A stretch of 51,476 nucleotides of DNA from NCBI GenBank assembly GCA_013335405.1, contig JAAXVR010000015.1:9724-61199 (forward strand). Direction: 5' to 3'. A model generated the notes under the pieces. That model was not told the DNA's origin, did no database searches, and was given only the letters and a program-made list of their open reading frames with translations. Both the position numbers and the translations under genes were made by a program. This document shows, one piece after another, positions 1 to 8,246 of this stretch (position 1 is its first letter; every line of letters begins with the position of its first letter). Origin of the DNA: Chlorobiaceae bacterium. GTDB lineage: Bacteria > Bacteroidota > Chlorobiia > Chlorobiales > Chlorobiaceae.

Positions 1-28
1 TCCGGATACCGGTATAAAGAAGTCTGTG

Positions 29-48
29 CCTCATTGCCGGCAATGAGG
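29..48. other. Perfect 20-bp palindrome
   Basis: The arm CCTCATTGCC is followed directly by its exact reverse complement, with no loop. A second, 10-bp palindrome (ATACCGGTAT) lies at 6-15. With no loop it is a poor hairpin and looks more like a site for a dimeric DNA-binding protein, but the neighbouring gene to the left is outside the window. It lies about 90 bp beyond the stop of the transporter at 136-1140, so it may instead belong to the next gene. Function is inferred only. Confidence 0.35.
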
Positions 49-135
49 TATCCATTTATCACGGTCACAGGCAAACTGCTGCGTTGATTTCAAAGCGGCA
101 ACAGACATACATCCCGACCACCCGAGCCTCCCGGT

Positions 136-1140
136 TCAGGCTGTCCCGGCAGAACCGGTTGGCGAGGCCGGGTTTACAACCTCAGCTCCGAATAAACGGT
201 CCGTAAATTTCACATACCATGCCGCCGCCTGCACCTGAACGATATAGGCCAATGCGATCAGCAGAGCGGCATCCGTTCCCTTTTCACCGAAGACACCCAT
301 TGCGATCGCAAGCGCAATCGAAAGATTCCTCATGACCGTGCCGTAAACCAGGGCAATGGCATCGTTCCTTTTGAACATATTCCTGCCGACAACTGTGCTT
401 ATGGCAAAATTGAGCGCATAAATCAGCGAAAGAGGCAGGAGCAGGTTAGGCAAAATAGCCGGTTGATGAACGATACTTGTTGCCTTGAGGGCCATCGATA
501 CAAATACGATACCGAGCACGCCAAGGGTGGAGAACGGGGGGAACTTCAGTTTAAGACGCTGATGGTATTCCTGCTCGCCAAAACTCGCCACCAGCCAGCG
601 ACGTGTCAGTGCGCCCAGCAGCAGGGGCAGGAAAACGATCAGGGCGATCTGCAGGAATACCTGCTGCAGCGGGATTTCAACCACTGTACCAAGTAGTATC
701 TTGAGATAGAGCGGGGCGAGTAAAGAACCGGCTATCAGGCTGACAACAGTCATTTTAACGGCTGCCGGGACATTTCCCTTTGCAAAACCGGTCCAGGAGA
801 TGGTCATTCCCGAGGTCGGCAACAGTGATGTCAGCAGCAATGCAAGCCGGACCATGGGCTGATGAGCGAAAAACAGCAAGCCTGTTGCGTAACCGATGGC
901 AGGCATCAGCAGAAAGTTTATTCCCAGAGTCACACGCTGCAGTTTGCCTCCCCCCGGTTTTAACAGTTCATTTACATCCATGGTGACCATCATGGGATAA
1001 ACCATGAGAAACGTAAGCGGCAGGATGGTCCATCTGAGGAAAGACGGATTTGCCATCATTCCGAACAAGAGTCCTGCCAGCATCGAAAGGGGAATGCTCC
1101 AGATCATATATTTCTGGAGCCAGGAGAGTATTTTCCACAT
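136..1140 (-). CDS. Bile acid:sodium symporter / ACR3-like membrane transporter
   Basis: A 334-aa polytopic membrane protein with about ten hydrophobic segments from residue 10 to 315, the usual size of the BASS/ACR3 superfamily of inner-membrane carriers. The N-terminal third carries the ACR3-like stretch VYPMMVTMDVNELL. The region where ACR3 arsenite exporters carry their essential cysteine reads LLPTSGMTISWTG and has no Cys. That argues against arsenite export and for an organic-anion or other solute substrate, which cannot be named from sequence. The first residues (MWKILSWLQKY) fit a normal cytoplasmic start. It lies 23 bp downstream of the 1164-1553 gene on the same strand, so the two are probably co-transcribed. 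Confidence 0.75.
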   Translation of the reverse strand: MWKILSWLQKYMIWSIPLSMLAGLLFGMMANPSFLRWTILPLTFLMVYPMMVTMDVNELLKPGGGKLQRVTLGINFLLMPAIGYATGLLFFAHQPMVRLALLLTSLLPTSGMTISWTGFAKGNVPAAVKMTVVSLIAGSLLAPLYLKILLGTVVEIPLQQVFLQIALIVFLPLLLGALTRRWLVASFGEQEYHQRLKLKFPPFSTLGVLGIVFVSMALKATSIVHQPAILPNLLLPLSLIYALNFAISTVVGRNMFKRNDAIALVYGTVMRNLSIALAIAMGVFGEKGTDAALLIALAYIVQVQAAAWYVKFTDRLFGAEVVNPASPTGSAGTA

Positions 1141-1163
1141 GGTCGAGTCCTTTACTGCAATGG

Positions 1164-1553
1164 TTAAATGTTACGAAGACCAAGCGCCCAGGATTGCATG
1201 GCATCGTTTGCAATCTTCACAGGCGCATCCAGAAAACTGATCACGAAATGGTCTCCGAGGTCGGCGATACCGATAGACCGGGGACGGACAGCAAGTACCT
1301 GGGGATTGGGCAGGGTGTAGCCGAAGCAGAACAGCACATTCGTTGCCGCATGGATATCTGGCGCAATGTCACCGCCGTTTGCCATCGTATGGGCATAATG
1401 ATCGAAAATGCCGATATAGATGCTATTCGGCGTGCCTGAAATGCATGATTTGAAATAAACCGCGATATCGGCCACACTCTGAAACAGGGTTTCAGATTTT
1501 GCGACATCAACAACGGTAATCGGATACTTTTCCTGGAAATGCAGCTGCTTCAT
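1164..1553 (-). CDS. Conserved small protein of unknown function, partner of the transporter
   Basis: A 129-aa soluble protein without signal peptide or membrane segment. Recognisable conserved-looking blocks are IFDHYAHT (about residues 49-56), LFCFGYTLPNPQVLAVRPRS (about 73-92) and DHFVISFLDAP (about 100-110). I associate this pattern with an uncharacterised family found in anaerobes and archaea (possibly DUF6858, from memory and not checked). It precedes the BASS-type transporter by 23 bp in the same direction, which suggests a shared transcript. The aromatic and His-rich block could bind a ligand or metal, but that is a guess; no function is assigned. About 250 bp upstream are gene-free; they include an imperfect stem-loop at 1618-1646 (arms GTCCGGAAT and ATTCCCGGAC). 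Confidence 0.65.
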   Translation of the reverse strand: MKQLHFQEKYPITVVDVAKSETLFQSVADIAVYFKSCISGTPNSIYIGIFDHYAHTMANGGDIAPDIHAATNVLFCFGYTLPNPQVLAVRPRSIGIADLGDHFVISFLDAPVKIANDAMQSWALGLRNI

Positions 1554-1770
1554 CGGATTATCTTTTTTCGAATACGTTCAGTTGTTTCGGAGGCGCTTTG
1601 CAAACCGACTAAACGGAGTCCGGAATCTCTTCGAACATTCCCGGACCGAATCGGCCTGTTGATGACCTTCATATCAAGATCGAAAACAGGATGAGGGCGC
1701 TCTCTTATTTATTGGCATATGCCCATAATATAGAGCAGAAACACCTCTTTGTCAAACTTTTTTGCGGAAG

Positions 1771-2105
1771 CATGCAGCTGCACCTGGATAGTCCTTCGAT
1801 GAAATGAAGTGGCTCCTCCTGAAAAATGCAGAACCGATGCCTGTGTGGCCGTTCCTCCCGGAACAGACACCGATGGGGTGGACGGTTTGCAGGTCATCTC
1901 GGGTGGCCCCTATGCTGTCTGCGGCTTCAAGCTCGACCCTGACGATTTTACCCGTGCATGGGAGGAGGCATTCGTATGGCTCGTCAGCAGCGGCTACCCG
2001 TGCGATGACAAACCATGCTTCGAGATGTACCACAACAATGCCACGGTTTATCCCGAAGGAAAATGGAACGTCGATATCTGCATTCCCCTGAAACGCAAGA
2101 GATAA
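1771..2105 (+). pseudogene. Remnant of a GyrI-like (AraC effector-binding) domain protein
   Basis: The open frame from a GTG at 1809 encodes about 98 residues matching only the C-terminal part of the GyrI-like small-molecule-binding domain found after AraC-type helix-turn-helix regions. Landmarks are APPEKCRTDACV, then LQVISGGPYAVCGF, then CFEMYHNN and the final VDICIPLK. Just upstream, another frame (about 1771-1803) reads LHLDSPS, which fits the residues that normally precede PPEKCR. This implies a frameshift or small deletion near 1800. Neither the DNA-binding half nor the start of the domain is present in any frame back to 1554. It is probably a decayed gene; a short stand-alone GyrI protein starting at GTG 1809 or ATG 1804 (other frame) is the alternative. 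Confidence 0.6.
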
Positions 2106-2260
2106 ATTTCATGGTTTCCTGGCGCCTGAGGTTCCGTGATGAAAGCATACCGTTGTTCCCGACACCTCCGGCTGTTGCGGTTCATGAGTGCGTATCGCTC
2201 TCCTGGGCACGTTCTTCCCGTTTACCGTTCGCCCTTGTTGTTCCAGGGCCTGCAGACTGA

Positions 2261-2398
2261 GAAAAACACCGCGACGATGAGCAGCTGTCGGAACTGCAGA
2301 TACCCTGGGCGGAGGAAAAAAGCACCGGCATCGGACCGAAAGAGATGCAGGCAACGCTGGACATAGTACAGCTTCTTGTGAAGAGGTTCGAGGCCTGA
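2261..2398 (+). pseudogene. Possible C-terminal gene fragment, unidentified
   Basis: Between an in-frame stop at 2258-2260 and the stop at 2396-2398, one plus-strand frame gives a protein-like 45-residue tail (for example ELQIPWAEEKSTGIGPKEMQ, then TLDIVQLLVKRFEA). It is amphipathic and charged and has no start codon or upstream extension. It looks like the end of a degraded gene, in keeping with the GyrI remnant just upstream. I do not recognise the family. The rest of 2106-2446 shows only overlapping frames of low-complexity Arg/Ser/Pro composition. Confidence 0.25.
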
Positions 2399-2446
2399 TA
2401 CCGGCCTGCAGCACATTGTACCTGAATCAACACGATTCCTCACCCA

Positions 2447-3073
2447 TCATATGACACCGGAGATCAGGGCGAAACACCCAAGAATACCGTGAGAAAGCGA
2501 TACGACATAAAGGTTCATTTCCCTGATATAGGCTGCAGCCAGAAAAATACCGGCAATGAGTGCAAAAAGGAACACCATGAAATCGTGAAAAATGATATGT
2601 GCGAAAGCAAAGGGAATGATAAGGAATAAGGCCGCTGCACGACTATCCCTGACACCGCTCCGCTTCAGGAGGGCATAGATATATCCCCGATAGATAAATT
2701 CCTGGCAGGGTGCGGAAACGAGCACATAAAACAGAAAAAAAAGAGGAGGAGGCATAACGCTTCTGCTCACAAACCCGAGTTCAGGCGCAATGGACAGAAG
2801 CAGTAAAAAAACCAGCACCAGAGGAATCTGTATTCGCAATGCCCTCAAGATATTACCGCTTTTCACGCCCAGCTCTTCGGGCGTAAACCCGTGACGATAG
2901 GCCTGGTATGCGAAAAGCACCGCTATTGAAAGAAGCGCGAAAAAGCGCCACACGAAAGGGATGAAACCGGAAAAAATCATCGAGGGGACAAAAAACAGAA
3001 CAGAAAGAGAAACCGCAAGCTGTTTCCTCGCTTTCAGGACAAATTCGTCATATGGATACCTTGCCGACTCCAC
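2447..3073 (-). CDS. CPBP-family intramembrane metalloprotease
   Basis: A 208-aa protein with six to seven hydrophobic segments. The CPBP (CAAX protease / bacteriocin-processing, ABI) motifs are present in order: QEFIYRGYIY (motif 1, with QE in place of the more common EE), AHIIFHD (motif 2) and SLSHGILGC (motif 3). These Glu and His residues would coordinate the metal inside the inner membrane. Members process prenylated proteins or peptides or confer self-immunity in bacteriocin loci; no peptide gene is visible next to it. Two CTTCGGGC direct repeats lie just upstream at 3098-3105 and 3117-3124. Confidence 0.8.
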   Translation of the reverse strand: MESARYPYDEFVLKARKQLAVSLSVLFFVPSMIFSGFIPFVWRFFALLSIAVLFAYQAYRHGFTPEELGVKSGNILRALRIQIPLVLVFLLLLSIAPELGFVSRSVMPPPLFFLFYVLVSAPCQEFIYRGYIYALLKRSGVRDSRAAALFLIIPFAFAHIIFHDFMVFLFALIAGIFLAAAYIREMNLYVVSLSHGILGCFALISGVI

Positions 3074-3374
3074 CGCATTTTCTTTAAAACCATGAATCTT
3101 CGGGCTACCCTGACGTCTTCGGGCCCTGAAAAAATTGTATCAGACAAAATGGTGATTCAACCCGAAGAGTTCCCGGAGGCATCAATGAACAGAAAGCAAT
3201 ACGATTGCCTGCCCTGATAACCCAAAATTCGGCACCCGGTCTTGTTCAAACGGTACTGCCCGCATCATCGCCATCAATTCAACCGCACTCCTTCACCCGC
3301 AAGCAACAGATTCCGGCCTGCATAAGGATCAGGCTGAAAGAGATAGTTCACGGCAGGGAAAAATCTTTGCAGAG
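3074..3374. other. Gene-free stretch between CPBP protease and terminator
   Basis: About 300 bp with no convincing coding frame on either strand. It includes the upstream region of the CPBP gene, with a pair of 8-bp direct repeats (CTTCGGGC) starting 19 bp apart. The only open frame (3205-3402 +) has no recognisable protein character and runs into a terminator hairpin. Confidence 0.4.
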
Positions 3375-3440
3375 AATTAAAATACGGACCGGCAGCGGCT
3401 GAATGCCTAAAGAAAAAGCACTCGGTTGCTGCCGGTCCGT
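3375..3440 (-). terminator. Rho-independent terminator of the DUF2934 gene
   Basis: Arms ACGGACCGGCAGC (3384-3396) and GCTGCCGGTCCGT (3428-3440) are perfect 13-bp complements with a further imperfect stem inside. Read on the minus strand the stem is followed by a T-rich run (ATTTTAATT). It starts 35 bp beyond the stop of the 3475-3693 gene. Confidence 0.75.
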
Positions 3441-3474
3441 CAGAGGGGAAAAACCGCCAAAAGCAGAGAATTCG

Positions 3475-3693
3475 TTATTCAGCGTTCTCCGTGTTTTCTT
3501 CTTCTTCAGAGGTTTCTGCAACTGCAGCTTCGGCCTCTTTCCAGTCCCGGGCATCCGTCCCTTCAGGCTCGCCGTTTGCTTTCCAGATAGAGTAGGCAGC
3601 AAGCCTTATCTGCTCTTCACGCTCTGCAGCCGTCATCGGATCCATTTCAACCGCTTCGTCTGACATGGTTTCTTGATGTTTTAGGGTTACCAT
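3475..3693 (-). CDS. DUF2934 family small protein
   Basis: A 72-aa protein with the DUF2934 core: REEQIRLAAYSIWKANGEPE, then DARDWKEAEAA. The C-terminal tail is very acidic (EEEENTENAE). The family is short, soluble and of unknown function. Either the first Met (MVTLK) or the internal Met (MSDEA, residue 10) could be the start; the first has a purine-rich stretch (GGAAAGAGA) upstream. It stands alone and is followed by a strong terminator. Confidence 0.7.
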   Translation of the reverse strand: MVTLKHQETMSDEAVEMDPMTAAEREEQIRLAAYSIWKANGEPEGTDARDWKEAEAAVAETSEEEENTENAE

Positions 3694-3901
3694 TCATCTT
3701 TGTCTCTTTCCAACTTCACACAAGCAATCCATTACAGATTCATATTACTTTTTAATGGGACACACAACAAGGTCCGTTCCGTTACATTCATGAAAAATGT
3801 CGATCAGCGGGGCGGAAACACTGAATGCGATCTGCCGGGGAGCGGTTATCACTGAGATCGATTCGTCAAGGCAACCCGCTGCCTCGATCAACCTGCATCA
3901 T

Positions 3902-4444
3902 TCAGTGTTTCAGATCGAAATAGGACAATTCGAAAGCTGCGGTATTGTTCCCGGGATCACACTCCTCGCCGCTCGTGTAGGGAGAGCCGTCCTGCTTGAT
4001 GACGCGGAGGGTGAAAAGTCGCCTGGCGTTGGGGGCTGCACCCGCCGGGTTCCATCCCCCGAAGTCGGGAATCTGGTAAGAGGCATTGATCTTGAATGAT
4101 TCGCCTGCCTTGAGAGCAGTGAAGGGCTTGCTGGCAAGGATAGCCGACACTCCGGACATCGTGTAGGAAAACTTGGGGGCATAGGCCAGGTTCATGATGA
4201 CCTCGGCCACTGAAGGAATGTTGTAACTTCCTTTGCCCGCATTGGTCACCGTACCGAAAACGGTGACCTGGCCGTATGCCCCCCTGGTCAGCACGAGGGA
4301 GGCCTTGATGTCGGCACAGAGCTTGACATTGATGATCTGTACATCCTTTTGCAGGATGTTCGGACTGGCATGAACAGCGTTATTCGTTGTCAGCAGAATG
4401 AAAGCGCACAGAAATATCGACGTGACATGTTTCGAAGGTTTCAT
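3902..4444 (-). CDS. Secreted protein of unknown function
   Basis: A 180-aa protein with a clear Sec signal peptide (Lys-rich start, hydrophobic core, likely cleavage after VHA at about residue 26). The mature part has alternating hydrophobic strands (QVTVFGTVTNAG, then FKINASYQIPDFGG) and ends in a segment with a Cys-containing loop (GEECDPGNNTAAFELSYF). The layout resembles CARDB/Ig-like beta-sandwich domains, which is inference. A good ribosome-binding site (GGGAGAA) precedes the ATG. It stands alone on the minus strand; about 200 bp on each side are gene-free. The two Cys (about 43 and 161) could form a disulfide. Confidence 0.6.
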   Translation of the reverse strand: MKPSKHVTSIFLCAFILLTTNNAVHASPNILQKDVQIINVKLCADIKASLVLTRGAYGQVTVFGTVTNAGKGSYNIPSVAEVIMNLAYAPKFSYTMSGVSAILASKPFTALKAGESFKINASYQIPDFGGWNPAGAAPNARRLFTLRVIKQDGSPYTSGEECDPGNNTAAFELSYFDLKH

Positions 4445-4718
4445 GATTTTCTCCCGGTTTGCATTGATGACAGGGTTATTACTTCACCCTGCAAATTACA
4501 TAAACATATCTGTTTTTTCCTGTCGCAGCCAGACAGGGCAGTCTTTGAATCCTGAGGGCCTCATCCCGATCATGATCCTGCTTTTTCGAATTAAAAGATC
4601 AGCGGCCCGGAGAACTCCCTGTTGGAAATGTTCCTGCATTTCCTGAAACTTCAAGTCAGAGGGAATGCGAGGGCAAGACAACCCCTCTTTTCATATCACT
4701 CAACCGGCTCTGAACAGC

Positions 4719-5513
4719 ATGGCAGACATTCTGGTTTCCATATCCGACCTGCGCATTTTCTCATACGGCACAACCATCGGTTGCGGTCTGCTGCTCTGGA
4801 TGCTCGAAGGACTCAAGCCCTTTTTCTCCCCGCAGAAGAACCGCTCTGTCCATGCGAAGCTCAATCTTTCAATGGCCGGGCTCAACCTGCTGATCCTGCT
4901 CCCCTCGGGAATGCTCATGGCGTTCATGCTGGAGTGGTCGCGAAGCGTCTGGCCGGGGATCGGGATCCTGGCCCTTCCTCCATTTGCCGAAGCCATGGTG
5001 ATCATCCTGCTCATCGACTTGTGGATGTATGCCTGGCATCGTCTCAATCATGAAACGGCATTGCTCTGGAAATTTCACTCCATACACCACAGCGACGCAA
5101 CCCTCGACGTCACGACCAGCTGGCGGTTCCATTACATCGAGATACTGTTCTCGGAACTGCTGCGTTTTCCCCTCTTCATGCTGATCGGAGCCGGTATCGA
5201 ACACCTGCTGCTCTACTCGCTCCTCATGACACCGGTCATCGAATTCCACCACAGCAACATTTCCATTCCGCCCGCCATGGATCGTCTGGCCCGGCTCATC
5301 ATCCCCTCCCCCATGATGCACCGTCTTCATCACTCGAGGCAGAGGAGCGAGCATGACTCCAACTACGGCAGCATGCTCTCCCTGTGGGACCGTCTCTTCG
5401 GCAGCTTCCTGCTCAGCAACAATCTCGAAGGACTCCGCCTCGGTCTCGACAATGAAAGCGACCCCGGCAGACAGCGATTCTCTGCCCTGTTCATGAGACC
5501 GTTCCGCCCTTAG
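4719..5513 (+). CDS. Fatty acid hydroxylase / sterol desaturase family protein
   Basis: An integral-membrane di-iron oxygenase with the expected histidine clusters: HRLNH, then HSIHHSD, then EFHHSN and HRLHHSR. Hydrophobic segments lie before, between and after the clusters. Family members hydroxylate or desaturate lipids, sterols or carotenoids; the substrate is not evident. Such enzymes need O2, so in an anaerobic phototroph the role is open. I place the start at the ATG at 4719 (MADILVS), which removes a polar, non-conserved leader; a longer frame from 4665 is open. The stop lies 4 bp from the stop of the convergent rhodanese gene. Confidence 0.8.
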   Translation: MADILVSISDLRIFSYGTTIGCGLLLWMLEGLKPFFSPQKNRSVHAKLNLSMAGLNLLILLPSGMLMAFMLEWSRSVWPGIGILALPPFAEAMVIILLIDLWMYAWHRLNHETALLWKFHSIHHSDATLDVTTSWRFHYIEILFSELLRFPLFMLIGAGIEHLLLYSLLMTPVIEFHHSNISIPPAMDRLARLIIPSPMMHRLHHSRQRSEHDSNYGSMLSLWDRLFGSFLLSNNLEGLRLGLDNESDPGRQRFSALFMRPFRP

Positions 5514-5517
5514 CGTT

Positions 5518-5982
5518 CTACCGGCGCCGTTCGACCATCATACCCCAGACCGGATCATACCCGTGGATTTCGTCTGTCAAACCCGCCGCATCGATGACAG
5601 GCTTACCCTCGTTATACCAGCGAAAGATACCGCCCCTGAGGTTGCGGAAGCTTTTCGCACCCGCATTCCTGCAGACACTCTCCACCCGATCGAGCAGTTC
5701 CGAACTGCGCTGGCCAACCGAGCAGTAGAAGACAATGTCGCGCCCCCCCACGAGGGAGGCATAGCGGGCGGCGAAGTCATCCGGGCCGGTATCAGGATCG
5801 AGACGCACAGCCGTTGCGATACGGCTCTTTTCGTACTCTTCGGGGGTCCGAATGTCGAAGAGCAATGGCGGTTCCGGTCCGGCAAGCATTTCGGCCAGTT
5901 CGTCAGTAGCCAGGTGTTCCACCCGGTGCATACGCTCGATCATCATGATTGCGGCATCGAGCAGCCAGTCAGGACCTGACAT
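5518..5982 (-). CDS. Rhodanese-like domain protein
   Basis: A 154-aa single-domain rhodanese. The domain start (LLFDIRTPEEYEKSRI), the active-site loop YCSVGQRS with Cys87, and the C-terminal GG(I)FRWYNEGKPV are all present. The loop has the length of sulfurtransferases rather than Cdc25-type phosphatases, so it should accept or donate persulfide sulfur. No signal peptide is seen, so it should be cytoplasmic. In a sulfur-oxidising phototroph a sulfur-relay role is plausible but inferred. It converges with the hydroxylase gene. Confidence 0.8.
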   Translation of the reverse strand: MSGPDWLLDAAIMMIERMHRVEHLATDELAEMLAGPEPPLLFDIRTPEEYEKSRIATAVRLDPDTGPDDFAARYASLVGGRDIVFYCSVGQRSSELLDRVESVCRNAGAKSFRNLRGGIFRWYNEGKPVIDAAGLTDEIHGYDPVWGMMVERRR

Positions 5983-6174
5983 CGCTGAAAAAGGTTAAAT
6001 CGGAAATCAGTCACGTATCCGGGCATCGACCTTGCCGGGAAACAAGATCCCGACCCTGGAACCGGCATCCCAACATATCGAAAATTCCCGACTGCAAAGG
6101 ATACAGGCCTTCGGCAACCTTTGGAAGCCGGATTCAACTTGAGAAATGCGTTCAGATGAATCCCCCCCACTTGC

Positions 6175-6861
6175 TCAACCACCCCTGCCGAGGGAAGTAA
6201 GATATCGATGGGTATAGAGTTTGTCGATTCTTGACAGTTCACTCATCTGGTCGAAAAAAATCATCGGCACCCTGTACTGCTGACGAATCCGTTCGATCAT
6301 CGACAACCACAGATTCGCTGTCATCTCGGCATCTGCCAGGGCACGGTGAAACATGCCGGTCTCCGGGATACCCGCATGTGACACAAGGGTCTGCAGCCTG
6401 TGGTTCGGGGAATCCTGATAAATCCTTCTCGAGACAAGCAGAGAGCAGCAGCAGGCTCCCTCATATACACGGCGCGCCCGTTTCAGCTCGAAATCCAGAA
6501 AACGCCTGTCGAATGACGCATTGTGCGCGACAATATTATGACCGGCTATAAATTCCGAAAACTCGGCCATCACTTTTTCACAGCAAGGCTGGCCTTTCAG
6601 CATCGCATTGGTAATTCCGGTATAACTCTCGATAAACGGACTGATCCGGAAACCGGGGTTCATAAGCTTCTGAAAACGCTGGACAATCACCCCTCGCTCC
6701 AGAAGCACCGCACCGATCTCTATAGCCCGGTCACCATACTCGGGCGACAAGCCGGTCGTCTCGAAATCCAGCACCACAACACTGTCCGCCAGCGTTCCCT
6801 GCATTGCATTATTATCTGTTATCATTACTTGAATTTCGGAAAATTCGGGGACAATATTCAT
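6175..6861 (-). CDS. DEDDh 3'-5' exonuclease (DNA polymerase III epsilon-like)
   Basis: It carries all three exonuclease motifs: Exo[12 protein letters not shown], Exo[18 protein letters not shown] and Exo[13 protein letters not shown], giving the Asp-Glu-Asp-Asp plus His set that binds two metal ions. The fold is that of the DnaQ/RNase T/exonuclease X group. With no polymerase-binding tail recognisable, it may act in repair or RNA trimming rather than as a replicase proofreader. The frame is open from a GTG at 6954, but the residues before the domain are Ser/Arg-rich and unlike the family. ATGs at 6861 and 6825 are likelier starts; 6861 is used here and the choice is uncertain. Confidence 0.75.
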   Translation of the reverse strand: MNIVPEFSEIQVMITDNNAMQGTLADSVVVLDFETTGLSPEYGDRAIEIGAVLLERGVIVQRFQKLMNPGFRISPFIESYTGITNAMLKGQPCCEKVMAEFSEFIAGHNIVAHNASFDRRFLDFELKRARRVYEGACCCSLLVSRRIYQDSPNHRLQTLVSHAGIPETGMFHRALADAEMTANLWLSMIERIRQQYRVPMIFFDQMSELSRIDKLYTHRYLTSLGRGG

Positions 6862-7015
6862 TTCACTCAGTTTCCGACTCGAGGACGACCGTTTCATCCG
6901 ACATGAAACGTATCTCTGACGGCTGTCAACTTCCTGAAATGAATGCCGTCCCACCGTTCACAGTTCACATCCCACGGCCATTGACGTTCCGCGATCATGA
7001 CTGGTCAAGTAAATT

Positions 7016-7849
7016 TCAGACGATCAGGCCGGCATGTCCCGGAATGACCGGAACCGTAAGCCGTCGACGGAATTGCTCAGCAACCTCCGACCCTGTGCAG
7101 TGACACGGAATCATGCGGCCGATGTCGTGGCTGCCAAGTCCTTCGATGGTTCGTTCGAGCCGTTCGGGTGAGGCGGCAAACAGGTGGAACCCGCCCAGTA
7201 TGGTGGCAATTCGGCGTTCGCCTGTCAATCCGATGATGTGGTCAAGGGTATTGACGATACCCGAATGACAGCATCCTGCGACAACGACAAGACCCTCGGC
7301 GGTCTCGATCCACAGCGACATGTCATCCTCTATCGGGTCGGGAATGCGGCCTTCGGTGTCAAGGTAAAACGGACCACCGGGATCTTCGAACCCGTTCAGG
7401 CGCGGGACAGTGCCTGTAACGCCGACTCCTTCGGATATCATTGACGGTTCGCCGGTCCTGATGACGCGCTCAGGAGGCAGGGCGACAAGCGCCTTTTGCG
7501 ATTCGGCAGGCATCATGGCTGGTTTCGGCACTCCTGTCCGGATGCTCCAGCGATCGGTAAAGACGCCAGGATGAAGCACGACCCTTGCTGCAGATGCGAA
7601 GGCAAGCGCTTCGGCGATCCCGCCGGTATGATCATAATGGCCGTGGCTCAGCACCAGGATGGTCGTTGTCGACAGGTCAATGCCGAGCGCGTTGCAGTTG
7701 GGAATAACTGCCTCCCCCTTGCCGGTGTCGAAAAGGATCCTTTCCCTGCCCGCCTCTATCCAGACTGAAAAACCGTGTTCCCCGTAAAGCCCTTCGGGAG
7801 CGGTATTATCGACGATGATCTGAATCCGGATCTCCTTTGCGCTCAACAT
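7016..7849 (-). CDS. MBL-fold metallo-hydrolase (dihydropterin-ribofuranosyl-aminobenzene phosphate synthase-like)
   Basis: A 277-aa metallo-beta-lactamase-fold protein. Visible metal-binding motifs are SHGHYDHTGG (HxHxDH), GCCHSGIVNTLDH and GGFHLF, plus a late conserved IPCHCTG. This combination is that of the family annotated as 7,8-dihydropterin-6-methyl-4-(beta-D-ribofuranosyl)-aminobenzene-5'-phosphate synthase, known from methanopterin biosynthesis but widespread in bacteria without methanopterin. The bacterial role is therefore undefined. Cytoplasmic, monocistronic, with a gene-free region upstream. Confidence 0.75.
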   Translation of the reverse strand: MLSAKEIRIQIIVDNTAPEGLYGEHGFSVWIEAGRERILFDTGKGEAVIPNCNALGIDLSTTTILVLSHGHYDHTGGIAEALAFASAARVVLHPGVFTDRWSIRTGVPKPAMMPAESQKALVALPPERVIRTGEPSMISEGVGVTGTVPRLNGFEDPGGPFYLDTEGRIPDPIEDDMSLWIETAEGLVVVAGCCHSGIVNTLDHIIGLTGERRIATILGGFHLFAASPERLERTIEGLGSHDIGRMIPCHCTGSEVAEQFRRRLTVPVIPGHAGLIV

Positions 7850-8134
7850 GTCGGAAAAACTAAGTTCAGGTTACCTTGTAAATTAAAAATACAATTGTTT
7901 CGCCAACAACCGCCGACACATCAGAAACAGCATCCCCTGGCTCAACACTGAACGCGAACAGGTCATCCCTGAAAAAGATCACTTGGCGGCAATCAGATAT
8001 AACCGTTGTGGGCGACATTCATTTCATGCATTTGCCGCCCCTTTGTACAACTGTTCAAGGCTGCATAAAAAAATAGCTAACGGCCGAAAACAATTAAAGC
8101 GCACGTCTGCGGTATCGTCAGGAGAAGGAACGGC
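7850..8134. other. Gene-free stretch
   Basis: No convincing coding frame on either strand. It contains the upstream region of the MBL-fold gene (AT-rich around 7870-7895) and runs into the dispersed repeat at 8135. Confidence 0.35.
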
Positions 8135-8236
8135 GGGCAAGGTGAACGAAGTGGAGCAGCCGGAGTGTACTCTGAGTTCTTGTGGATTTCGATCCCGACA
8201 CGTCGGGACCAAACCGGGCGATCGGGCTTAAAATAA
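8135..8236 (+). repeat. Dispersed intergenic repeat, copy A
   Basis: About 100 bp that align with copy B at 16113-16219 in the same orientation. Shared blocks, in order, are CAAGG, GCCGGA or equivalent, TGTAC, GGATTTCGATCCCG (14 identical bases) and ATCGGG(C/T)TT followed by AAATAA. Copy A has a near-perfect stem TCCCGA/TCGGGA just after the shared core. The copies differ in spacing, as expected of a degenerate structured repeat family. It lies immediately downstream of the usher stop. Confidence 0.6.
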
Positions 8237-8246
8237 CAGCAGTGAC

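Noticed and set aside
136-1140. Arsenite efflux pump
   Set aside because: The fold matches, but the Cys essential in ACR3 is absent and no ArsR or ArsC gene is adjacent.
7983-8231. Short frames on both strands in the gap before the usher
   Set aside because: They lie in or next to the dispersed repeat and have low-complexity composition.
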